This document shows, piece by piece, positions 36,252-47,432 of a DNA stretch of 64,000 nt; position 1 is the first letter of the stretch; each line of letters begins with the position of its first letter. The stretch lies in NCBI RefSeq assembly GCF_029873635.1, contig NC_080423.1, forward strand, positions 104,141,773 through 104,205,772, read 5' to 3'. The translations under genes and the position numbers were made by a program. The stretch comes from Malania oleifera (lineage: Eukaryota > Streptophyta > Magnoliopsida > Santalales > Ximeniaceae). Under the pieces are notes generated by a model. The model worked only from the letters and a program-made list of their open reading frames with translations, ran no database searches and was not told the origin of the DNA.

Positions 36252-38259
36252 GCTACTACAATTTTCTAACATCTGTTGCTCTATTTCTTCCTAAGTACGT
36301 TCCAACATGGCTTTCTCATTGAAACCACGTCCCTACTAATCACCACCTTGTTTTCCATTGGATCCCACCGCTTGAACCCTTTCAAGCCTTTCTAATATCC
36401 CAAAAAGATGCACCATCTAGACATTACCTCAAGCTTAGATCTCTCCTCATCAGGAATGTGCGCATAGGCCGAACACCCAAATAATCTAAGTCTAGAGTAG
36501 TCTACCTTGTCTCCTTTCCACACCTCCTCAGTAACTTTCGCATTCTGTGATGTCTTGCTGATATGTTTACCAACAAACACACCATACTAACTGCCTCAGC
36601 CCAAAAATTCATAGCGAGCCCAGCATGCAACCTTAGGTACTGAGCCTTTCTAGTTAGGGTTTGATTCATCCTCTCCGCCACACCTTTTTGCTACGGTATC
36701 TAACATATGGTAAAATTCCTCCTTATGCCATACTTCTCGTAGAACTCTCTAAATCCCAAGTTTGTGTAATCAGTTTCATTGTCTGTCCTAAGGAATTTTA
36801 TTTTTCTTTTGGTCTGGTTTTCCACCTCAACTTTCCATAGTTTAAACTTGCTAAACATTCCGACTTGTGACACATGAAGTAAACTCAAACCTTTTGTGAG
36901 TAGTTGTCGACAAAACTCACAAAATACACATGTCCCCCTCGTGATGCCACTCTCACCGGTCCCCACACGTCAAAATGAATGTAGTCTAGTACTCGTTCCG
37001 TCTTGTGTGTGACTATCATGAACTGAACCCAATTTCACTTCCCAAGCACACAGTACTTATAAAACTCTAGCTTAAATGATTTTTCCCCTTTCATAAGATT
37101 CCTCTTGTGAAGTTCCTTTCATCCCATGCTCTTCCATTTCCCCTAAACGCATATGCCACAAAAAAGTAATGTCATACTTAGACTCTATGGCTGTAGCTCC
37201 ACCTACAACTATTGTACCCAATAGTGTGTATATTTTACCTGACACTCTCTTTCCCTTCATCACGATCAAAACTCCCTTGATCACCTTTATTACCCCACCT
37301 TCGAACTTGTAACTGAACTTGTTATAATCCAAGGTGCCTAACAAAACCAGATTCTTCCTCAACTTTGGTATGTACCTTACATCACACAACATCCTCACTG
37401 TCACTGTTCCCAAAGTCCCCTTCTTCTACTACATTCGCCGTAGTTGACGAAACTTCTTTGCTTTCAGCAGCTCCCTTCCTCCTTTATGGACACTCGGATT
37501 TTATGTGCCCTCTTTTCCTGCACTTAAAACACCGCACATCTTCTTCTTCTTGGACTTGGACCGAGCCCTATGGCTGCTCGATCCACCCCGGAAATCGCTC
37601 CTCCCATTATCCTTATTCAACTTCACCACAAACTCCTCAGCATGTGAACCCTCGTTGCTAGCCTTCTTCCTTTTGTGGAACCCCATAAATGCACTCATGA
37701 TGTCCTCCAACTCCAAGATTTCTTTCTCCTAAGTCAGCGTCGTAACCACATTTTTGTATGTAGGAGACGTCGATAAGGAATTTAGTAGCATCAATGTTTT
37801 ATCCTCTTCCTCAAACTTCACCTCAACGTACTTCAGATCACTAATGATCTGATTGAAAGTGTTGATGTGTTGAGTCAAGTCCAAACCCTCCTCCATCTTA
37901 AGCCAATAAATCTTTTGCTTAAGATACAACTTGTTCATAAGCGACTTAGACATGTACCGACTTTCAAGCTTCAACCAAATTGCAATCGGTGATTCCTCAT
38001 CCATGACATTGTACATCACATCATTGGCTAGACAATGCCAGATAGTGGATACCGCCTTTGCTTCAAGCTCCTTCCAACTTGTGTCCTTTTTGTCGTTCGA
38101 CTTCTTTCCGTACAAAGCCTTCACCATCCCTTGCTGCACTAGTAAGTCTTTCACTCTTTGTTGCCAAAGCTCGAAATTACAAGTTCCATCAAACTTATTC
38201 ACATTGAACTTCAACGAAGAGACCCTAGCTATTGTTGAACTAATAGCTCTGATACCACT
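36252..38259 (-). pseudogene. Copia-1 gag, protease and integrase remnants
   Basis: On the minus strand, gag (38214-37729) starts MKFNVNKFDGTCNFELWQQR and includes IWLKLESRYMSKSLMNKLYL. A broken Lys/Ser-rich segment (37716-37501) ends with a damaged knuckle. The protease-to-pre-integrase part (37413-37072) has VRYIPKLRKNLVLLGTLDY and LWHMRLGEMEEHGMK. Integrase pieces (36966-36392) show FDVWGPVRVASRGGHVYFVS, FLRTDNETDYTNLGFREF and RLRLFGCSAYAHI. Stops and frame changes separate the pieces. This is the standard Copia order, interrupted after integrase by the solo LTR at 36251 and Copia-2. Its RT is at 21731-22470. Confidence 0.8.
38246..38257 (-). other. Copia-1 primer-binding site
   Basis: The minus strand reads TGGTATCAGAGC, a perfect 12-base Met-tRNA-type site, two bases inside the 5' LTR. 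Confidence 0.9.
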
Positions 38260-38830
38260 TGTTGTTCGTCAGTGAATGCGCAGCAGAAGCACACAATCAC
38301 TTAACGAATTAATCATCAAACAACCAATGCAATCACTCGATGATGAAATATACTCAAAAAGCAAACATTCAGCAATGAGAAGAATTAAAACACAACCAAA
38401 AGACACAAGATTTACATGGTTTGGCAATTTGCCTATGTCCACAGGAACAACAACTTCGTTTTCACTGTGTACAATTTCAAAACTTACAATAGGGTTACAA
38501 ATCATTGATTATATGCAAACCCTAAACGTACAGGAACCTTAGATCCTATCTAAATAATCTATGTAGCAATCCCTAGAGGAATCCCTCCGACTAGCCCAAT
38601 CTACTAGCCCCTGCTTTGAAAATACATAACTTGCGCCAGCTGAAACCGTCGATAGTTTGGAGAAAAAAGAAACAACTTTGCATTCTTCCTGAAACCGTTG
38701 ACGATTAAAGCCTAAACCGTCGATGGTTATTTCCCTACTTGTAGACTCCTCTCATGCTCTTGCTCCTCGCTTCGCGTAACTTTCCCTAGTGCATGCACTT
38801 TCGCTCAAAATATGAGCCACATCCCCAACA
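38260..38830 (-). repeat. Copia-1 5' LTR, 571 bp
   Basis: Read on the minus strand it starts TGTTGGGGATGTGGCTC and ends CTGACGAACAACA, followed by the primer site. The 3' LTR is not in the window because the element is truncated at 21730. Confidence 0.8.
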
Positions 38831-39767
38831 GTTACACATCAAATTAATTTAAAAGAAAAAATAAAATAAATGGCATTAGAAACCATTTCCTTAAATGCTA
38901 CTTTCACTTTCTATCTCTTTCTCACTCTAAATTTTTGAAATATAATTCTTTAAAAAAAAATCTCTCAATGTAAGAAATTGGAGCAATGAGAGAATATGCA
39001 TACATACACATATACATTAGTCTTCAACGCCTCTATCATGAACTTGTGCATATCATTGGTATTTTTTCATGTTATGATCTTGCTGCTGTTAAGCAAGAAA
39101 AAAAAAAACCAAACTGGTCTTTTGTTACGCACTCGTGCATAGATCTAGTACTTTACATACATATATCTTTGTTATGTAATTACAAGACATTAGCATCGGT
39201 TTAATGATACATAATTTTTATTTAAAATGAGATCCTGTTGCAACACAAAGCACCGATGCTATGTACGGAATGGTTTTGACTAAGCTCTAATAGATACTAT
39301 ACGATTTAATTGGTAAGGCCTCATATGTTGACACCTAAAATCTACTCCATCCATTGACCAATATTTCCTTAATGCACACTTGATATGAGTAAATCCCCAC
39401 CTTTAGACAAGGTGACACTCCCAAGGTACATATTGCTTCAATACCAAATCCAACAGTTGTCTATCTACCCAACGCCAGTGATATATTATACACTTTGGCC
39501 CATTAGGCCTCATTATCTTACACCATAAAAGGTGTCAACAAAGATAAAGGCATATGATATTTTTATGTATATGACTAAATATTTTTAATACATGCTTGAA
39601 TATTGAGATAGCATTGTACCTTTATTTTCACATCTTTTTTTTTTTATATTTCCTTTTTCTAACATTATAATTAAATTAAGTGAGGAATTTCCTTTTACCT
39701 TTCTTAGAATCAATAATTGAAATTAAATACTCCAAACTATAGTGAAAAAAAACAAATAAAGGGCGTG
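38831..39767. other. AT-rich spacer, nothing recognised
   Basis: There is no supported gene. The segment 39240-39540 is less AT-rich and may be an old repeat, but no mate was found in the window. Confidence 0.5.
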
Positions 39768-40490
39768 GGTAGACTAAGGAGCCTTTTTAACTTATGACCC
39801 TAGGCACAGTGCATAAGAAGCAAAAGACCAAAAAAAAAAGAAAAAAAGAAAAATCAAAACCAAATTAATGCATCCTTATCTTATCTCATACGAGTCAATG
39901 TTGTCACATCATGTGAATTAATATGTCAACATTATTGTATACTTCTTTAAAGTCTTTCTGAAAAAAAAAAAAAGAAAACTAAAGTTATAATTATTGTACA
40001 AATTTATTAAAATTGCATATAATTTTATAGAATATTCTAGATGTTTATTGCAACCTATAATATTAAATCAATTTCTATTATTGGTCAAGGTAGAACAATG
40101 TAAATAGGAGAACAAATTTCATTATAAAACACTTGAATAAGCAATCAAAGTGTTCTAACCCATATCAACCCCCCACTTGAATCTAATCTAAAAGTATATA
40201 TATATTGTACGAGTTGACTATGTGTTTGGGAGCATAGAATTCAAATTTTGAATTTTAATTTGCATAAAATATAATATAAAATTATATTGAATTTGTATCA
40301 AATTTAAACAAATCCAAATCAAAGTCTAAAATTCATACTTTTAATCACTATCTATTTTGTGTTTGCAGACGATTTTAAATATGATTTTATGTGAATCTAG
40401 ACAAAATATACTACAAAATTGTGTTATATTTTATTCCAAAAATATCGTCTTCCCTCCTCAACACTATCTCATATGTAATCAAAATAAAAA
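39768..40490. repeat. Diverged copy of the segment found at the tandem-unit ends
   Basis: GACTAAGGAGCCTTTTTAAC and following sequence (CATAAGAAGCAAAAG, CATCCTTATCTTATC, GTGAATTAATATGTCAACAT) match 47433-47770, 49531-49870 and especially 51554-52300, which it follows through GAATTTGTATCAAATTTAA. It indicates old duplication of this block. Confidence 0.75.
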
Positions 40491-40496
40491 TTTTTA

Positions 40497-41670
40497 AAAA
40501 GCTAGTAAGCTTTACAATGTTATAAGATGACTTTGCACATGTTTAGCTTTTTTACCAATTCAATTATCATTTAATTTTTGAATTTTGAGCATCTAAGTTT
40601 GATTTATTTATTTTTTTGAAACGATGGTGTCTGAGACCTTTGGACACTCGACTAATCCATTGGGACAATGGATTTGCCCCTCTACCCTTCTCCACTTAAA
40701 TACAAAGATATTATTTCAAATGAAAGTCACGCATAGCACTAAGACTTAAACCCTGATTATTTAACAAGGAGAGTCTTGAATTTACCACCTAAGTAGGGGT
40801 GTTAAAACGGGTCGGAACCCGACGAGTGATCCGCGACTCGCCATTTAAGTCGGGTTTGGGTTTAGTAAACGGCGACCCTTTTATAAACAGATCAACCCGA
40901 ACCCGACTTGTTAAATAAATGGGTTAGGCGGGTTTGGGTTGAGTACCCACCTGATGACTCGTTTAATTTGATATATATTAAAAATATTAGCTAAAGAGAT
41001 GTACTATTTTCTACATTTATGTTTTTTATTAAGATATTAATAAATAAAATAAAAGAATGCTGTTTTTTTTTTTAATGTCACTTTATATGAAATGTTTTAA
41101 AAAATTAAAAATAAATAAATTATATTTTTTAAAAGGGTTCTTAATGGGTACCTGTTTATGACCCGTTTATTAAACAAGCGGTTTGGGTTTATATATTAGT
41201 CAATCGTCAGTAAATTGGTCAACTCAAATTCGACCACGTTTAACCCTTACCCATTTACGACCCGTCCAAACCCAACCCGCTAACGCGTTACGCCACCCCT
41301 ACACCTAAGCCACCATTGGAGGGCCATCTAAGTTTGATATTTATCTCAACTAGCTGGCTAGTTAGCTAGATGCGAGGTGGCTTTCGGATTTGGTTTCTTT
41401 CTATATATAATAGTGCATTCTTCATCGTGACATAGTGCAATAATCAAACCATCTTCAAGAAGTCTTTTGACAATTATGAATTGAGATTAATTTTCTTCCC
41501 AATCCTCTTTATAGTTTGACATCTAAAAATATATGATTTATTATTTTTGCTCTTGTTTTACGAATTTTACATGTCATATCTATTCGAAGAATTAGATTAA
41601 TTATAACAAGTTAGCTACGATTAATTATACAAAAAATTATGTTAATACCATAAAGTAGAATAATAACATA
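40497..41670. repeat. Diverged repeat, copy 2 (partner at 18131-18830)
   Basis: It is collinear with 18131-18830 except for the MITE at 40794-41301 and small indels. Strong shared blocks are AAGATGACTTTGCAC, GAAACGATGGTGTCTGAGAC, and GGTTTCTTTCTATATATAATAG. Confidence 0.8.
40794..41301. mobile_element. hAT-type MITE, 508 bp, 8-bp duplication CACCTAAG
   Basis: The ends are TAGGGGTG and CACCCCTA, a perfect 8-bp inverted terminus. CACCTAAG occurs at 40786-40793 and 41302-41309. An 8-bp duplication and this terminus are typical of hAT elements. The subterminal parts hold repeated GGGTTTGGGT / AACCCGACC motifs in opposite orientation. It has no ORF, so it is non-autonomous. The paralogous locus near 18388 lacks it. 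Confidence 0.9.
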
Positions 41671-42344
41671 GAAGAAGAAGGAATGTGATTCAAAATCAAC
41701 AATTTCTTTTTGTTTCCCCCTTATGATCTGTTTCGAACTTGGAAAGTATTGGGAAAAAGAAAAGAAAAGAGGAAGGGTTTCATTTTTTTCTTGTTTAGTT
41801 AGCAAGAAAAGTGAAAAAATAAAATAAAATATATAACAAATTAATGAATAAGATTTTAATTTTACACATCCTTAAGATTTGATTTTTCTTAATTTTTAAT
41901 CATATTAGAACAATTTTTTATTTTTAATAATAGTCAGGCATAGAGAGAAAATATAGTAGAAACTGAATTTCCTTCTTATTTTTCTTTCCTTTTTTTTTTT
42001 TTTCTCAAACAAAATTCTTTGTCCAACTTAAACTTAAGTGAAAGCAATTTATATTCAAAACTTATTTACAAGACTACTACTTGTGACACAATTGTAAAGT
42101 ATGTCGTTATTCATCCTTAAGGACCATAAATTATTAGCATGCACCCTCAACAATTGCTATAATTTTTTTTTTCGTGTAAAAGATTTGTCAAGTTTAATAG
42201 TTTTAAATTTATTCACGTTCAATTTAAAACAAATTGTAACATAAATATTTATGAATGACTTTTACCCACTAACTAATATCTTAAAATTTTAGGGTGCCTT
42301 TATTTTATATGGTAGTTAACTTTAGTTAAATAATTCTAGTGTTC
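41671..42344. other. AT-rich spacer, nothing recognised
   Basis: Poly-T and poly-A tracts are present and there is no supported gene. The short minus-strand open frame at 41805-41611 is Phe/Ile-rich and unconvincing. Confidence 0.5.
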
Positions 42345-43665
42345 ACTATGGTATAAAAAAATATAAGAAGCAAAAGTACAAAAAAAAAAAAATTCAAAAA
42401 AAAATTTAATGTATCCTTGTCTTATTCCATACAAGTATATGTCAATGGATTGTCATAATCAGTCTACTCTTTGATTATGTGATACCATGTGAATTAATAT
42501 GTTGACATTATACAGTTGTTTAAAGTCTTTTTGAAAAAAGAACTAAAGTTTTAATTATTATACAAAGTCATGAAAGTTACATATAATTTTATAGAATATT
42601 CTAAATGTTTACTGCAACCAGTAATACTAACTCAACCCCCAATTGATATTTTAAAAATATTAAAAATAATTAGTGTAATGAACTACCCTTTCTGAAGGAT
42701 ATGCATTTTGTGAAAGGGTCGGATGATTTACACCCAAGACACTAGTGGACACCTACAGAACGATCGTTTTGACCTGACTTAACTTGTATACACTCAAAAA
42801 CATTCAAGAATGATAGGTTCACTCGTCATATGTGAGGAGGAGTGTCACGATCAAACATCTCACATATTGTAAGGAACAAACGCTAAATGTATGGAATGGA
42901 CTAGTCCAAAAAGGATCCAGCCTATTTGTGAGGTGTCGGGTCCTTCACCCTAACATCTTCTCACCTACTCGCCATGTCCAACCAAGACCACCCTAAATCA
43001 ACTTATTCACAAACCAGGCATGAATATTTCTGAGGCATTAAGTAGTTGAAGAGTCTTCATATGTGGAGAACATGTGTCGTGTCTCGGACTTTTTGTGGTA
43101 TTTGTGTTGAGCAGGTATTAACCTTTCATTTCATGTGCATTTCTATTTTTCTTATTCTTTCTTCTACTCATTCTTCAGTTTTTGTCTTTTCATTGTCAAT
43201 CAGGACAATCATTACACTTCTTTTGTTGTCTTCATATCACCAATGTGAATTAAGCTCGAACAGTAGTCCATGAACTAAGTCTATTTCTAGGGTTGACTCA
43301 ACTTTCATATATTGAGTAGGCTACAAGATCTAGGTTTCTATCTCCCCATTAGATGTCATCTCTACGCTGGCAAGTCAAAAACAGAGACTGGTGTATAAAG
43401 AATCATTCAGAAGAAAAGAGAACTGAGTTTCATGAGCTCTAATTTGATGTTAACGCTCAAAAGGACGATAAATAGCTTAAGGATACCTCATAAGGTGTCA
43501 TAGTCGCCACATATGTTCTCTCAATGCTCACAAGGAACCCTAAATGCAATGAATCATGTGAATGTATCTATTCAACCATACCATGTAAATACAAGAGTTT
43601 ATAGCCAAATTAATAAAAATGAACTACTAATCAACTGTAGACACCCCATTTTTACCCAGGCCCAA

Positions 43666-43667
<2 letters not shown>

Positions 43668-43715
<48 letters not shown>

Positions 43716-43716
43716 G
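43668..43716. repeat. (ATT)n microsatellite at the LTR start
   Basis: About 16 uninterrupted ATT units follow the LTR terminus, with looser ATT-rich sequence to about 44250. Confidence 0.9.
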
Positions 43717-44356
43717 TTTTCATTATATTTATTACTTTGTTATTATTATTATTACTTTACCATTGTCATTTTTTTATTCTTATTTATTTATCTATTATTA
43801 TTATTACTATTATTTATTTTCCTATATTGATATAAGTAATTTATTATTATTACTATTATTATATTATTGTTATTTTCCTATAGTGTTATAAGTGGCTTAT
43901 TATTATTATTTTTATTATTATTATTTTTGTTAGTATTTTTATTTATTATTATTATTATTCTTATTCTTATTATTATTTATTTATTTTTGTTATTACTATT
44001 ATTATTATTTCGTTATCATTATTATTTTTAATATTTTTATTATCATTATGTTTTATTATTATTATTATTATTATTTATTTTCAAATCTTATTGTTATTAT
44101 TATTCTACCACTATTATTATTATTATTGTAATTATAATAATTATTATTATATTTAATTTATTATTATTATTGCATCATTATTTTTATTATCTATGATTAT
44201 TATTTTATTTTTATTACCATTTTTGTTATTATTATCATTATAATAGTATATATTGTTACCATATATGAAAAGAATAAAAATGGGAAAGGAAAAGAAAAGA
44301 AGGAGTTTTTAGGTTTGAAAATTTTATAAAGGAGCCGGAGGCGCTGCACACCACAC

Positions 44357-44620
44357 GGGCAGCAGGGGAGAAAGAAAAATAAAAAAAAAAGAGCTCTCTC
44401 TCCCACTCTCTCTCGCTGCAACAGCAGCGGCGGCACTGCACACGGGCAGCAGGGGAGAAAGAAAAATAAAAAAAAAAAGAGCTCTCTCTCCCACTCTCTC
44501 TCGCTGCAACAGCAGCGGCGGCACTGCACACGGGCAGCAGGGGAGAAAGAAAAATAAAAAAAAAAGAGCTCTCTCTCCCACTCTCTCTCGCTGCAACAGC
44601 AGCGGCGGCACTGCACACAG
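44357..44620 (+). repeat. Three tandem ~87-bp units in the LTR leader
   Basis: GGGCAGCAGGGGAGAAAGAA begins units at 44357, 44444 and 44532. Each runs through an A-tract, GAGCTCTCTCTCCCACTCTC and GCAACAGCAGCGGCGGCACT. The copies are almost identical, so the expansion is recent. Several open frames on the minus strand translate the repeat in all three frames and are not genes. Confidence 0.9.
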
Positions 44621-47432
44621 AGGCGGCGGGGGGGCCAAGGAAAATTTTTTTCTTCTGCGTCTTCTTCTTCTTCTTCTGGTCCTCTCCCTCATCCATCGCC
44701 GTTCCCACTCCCTACCCCGCCGACCAGCCTCGCCTCTGTCACCGTCACCCCAGCGCCGTCGCCGTCACCCCATCACTGTCTCCCATCATCTTTCTTCACA
44801 GCACAGCACAGCCAGAGCCTCCATCCCGTTCCGACGGCCTCTGCAACGCCACTCCTGCAGACCACCGAAGCCTGCTGCTTCTTCTCTACTCACAGGTCCT
44901 GCTGCTTCTTCTCTACTCACAGGTCCTGCTGCTGCCGAAGACCCGACCACAGCTCCACCATCGACGCCTCTGCTGCCATACCAGCCAACTTGCAGAGACC
45001 ATCCGAAGCACGAGGTTCCCTCCTCAGTCCACCACCTCACGACCACCTAACGCCAGCACTGACAGACCACGGACACCATCTACAAGATCTCCGGCCATCA
45101 GTTCCTCATGGTTGTAGTCACAGTGCTCTCCAAGGTGAAATTTTCATGTGATTATCAGGGGAGGAGCTGTATTATTATTATGTATATAGATTTACATTCT
45201 ATATTATTTCTGCTGTCATATACATATTGCGGGGTTATTATATTATGCTCGTTAGTTTTTGTTTTGTTAATTTTGTGTATATATTTTATCATTGTTTATG
45301 GGGCTATTATTATCATATGGTATTATCATTTAACATGTATAGTTTTTATTTATTATTTTTATTATTATTGTTGTTGTATAACATGTCGTATATATTTTAA
45401 TATCTAACATATATGGGTTTTCTTTCGCTTTTGTTATTGTTGTTATATTTAATATATGCATACTCATATTAGTATTTTAACACATTTAGTGTCAGTATTT
45501 TAGAACTTTGACATATTCACATACAAGGGTATCGATTATTAGGTCGAGTTTGACATTTTGGTATATATTAGGTAAGTTACTATTATATTTAGTGTGATAA
45601 TGCATAGAATATTCGCATGGTAAGGGTTATATTGATGGGGCATATAATTTAATGTTTAATATGTATTTTTAGGGTGTGTTCGTTATTCGTTGTATTTATT
45701 GAGGTAAGGTTTATATTATAAGATTTTATCATGACGGCATTTATATTGTAAAATTTGTATTGCCTTAATATGTATTCTTAGGGTTTGGATTGTCATCTTA
45801 TTGTGGTTCTTATGTGTAAGATATTTTATTCATACTTATATTGTGTGTTAACTTTATATTATATCATTAGTATTTTAGAATTTTGGTCATGTTAGAATTT
45901 TTAGTAAATTAGTTGCAGTATATGTGGTATTTTAGAACTATAGTTGTATGTGTTTTTAATATTCTAGAATGTTAGTAATATTAGGTATTTAATAACTTAG
46001 GATTTATAAGTAACATCGTGCATATAATTTAGTATTTTAGGTAATTTTTAATATAGCATATTGAGTAATACTATATATTTATTATTATTATGATACTTTT
46101 AGTATGTTAATTATTATGGTAAGTTTAATATTTTAGGTAATATTTTTGGTGTTTTGGTATCATGCTATTATATGGTATGTTTAGTATATATAGTATTATA
46201 GTAATTTATTACGTATTATATTATTTGTGGATATTTATTATTGTTATCACCGTGTTTATGTTTATTATGGTATGTTTAAGTATTTTTGTTTATAACACAC
46301 ATGTAGTATTTTAATATTATGGTATGCTCATTATCTTAGTCTATATTATATGTTTATATTCTATTATTATTGGTATGTTAGATATTTTAGTTTCTATTAT
46401 ATACGTTGATTAGTACATATTATGGTATCCTAATACTCTAGTTTATTATTATTTCATTTATTTATTTATTTATTATGTTTAAATTATTATATCTATTATC
46501 CAAAACCGCCTAAACTAGTATTTTCATACTTAGGAAAACCCATAAAATTTCTAAAATTTGGGAGCGTATTTTATAAAGCATTTTTTATTTTTAATCCCTA
46601 TGATTTTATTGCGGGGGTATGAGCCTTCGGGCTTCACGTATCCTAAGCTCTGAGGGATTATATATGTATATATTATCTTTATTTATTTATTTATTTTTCA
46701 CATTTATTTATAAATTCATAAAATAGGAGTAATTTGAAGAATTATTAGATTAACTTAGGGATAATTTCAAATTAATTAGGTACCGTTCGTAAGAACGGGC
46801 GCGTAGGGGGTGCTAGTACCTTCCCCTCGCGTAACCGAACTCCCGACCCCAACTCTGGTAATGTAGACTGATTCTACCCCTAACGGGGTAGTAATCATGT
46901 GTTCTAACCGCACTAAAGGTTAGTGGCGACTCCGACATCCATGTTTTTCCACACCATATTAAAATTGATTTTTAATTTCGCCGCTCGGGGCACACGCGCT
47001 CCCGGGACGTCGCGACATCAACCTTAATGGATTTACAAAGTCATAGAAAGAGAAACTACCCATAAATGACTTGAGTGTGTAATTCTTAGGTTATATGCAA
47101 GTATGTGAAGGTTAGGGACGAATTTATAAGTATTAGTGACGGTTTTAAATTAGTTGCTATATCTGCAGTTACTACAAACTATTAGTGACGAATTTTAACC
47201 ATCACTAAAATCCTAATACCGTCACTATAAATTCTACATCGGCTCTGCTCAAATTCGTCACTAATAGTAGAGTATTAGTGAAAGATTCAAATTCGTCGCT
47301 AATAGTAGGGTATTAGTGACGAATTACAAATTCATCACTAATAGTACAATATTAGTGAAAGATTCAAATTCGTCGCTAATAGTAGGGTATTAATGACGAA
47401 TTTGTAATTTATCACTAATAGTGCAGTATTAG

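Larger units (their letters stand above)
43636..47017 (+). mobile_element. Solo LTR, 3382 bp, target duplication TCAAC
   Basis: It starts TGTAGACACCCCATTTTTACC and ends GGGACGTCGCGACA. TCAAC flanks both sides (43631-43635, 47018-47022). Units 2 and 3 of the tandem array show the uninterrupted target ACTAATCAACCTTAATGG. A long ATT-rich segment leads to TATAAA at 44325-44330, then a GC-rich leader with a three-fold 87-bp repeat. Its ends match the solo LTR at 33424-36251, but the leader differs completely. Confidence 0.95.
42345..47432. repeat. Tandem 2.1-kb array, unit 1 (interrupted by a solo LTR)
   Basis: After removal of 43636-47017 plus one 5-bp duplication, the unit is collinear with units 2 and 3 over GAGTCTTCATATGTGGAGAAC, CATTTCATGTGCATTTC, CCTCATAAGGTGTCATAGTC and AATCAACCTTAATGG. 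Its left part is shortened: the segment present at 47770-48180 in unit 2 is largely absent. It ends with CACTA-type TAGTGACGAATT repeats (47100-47430). Confidence 0.8.

Noticed and set aside
44200..44708. Three overlapping minus-strand frames with repeated Cys/Arg-rich peptides
   Set aside because: The 87-bp tandem repeat is open in all three frames, which is expected because 87 is divisible by 3. They lie in an LTR leader.
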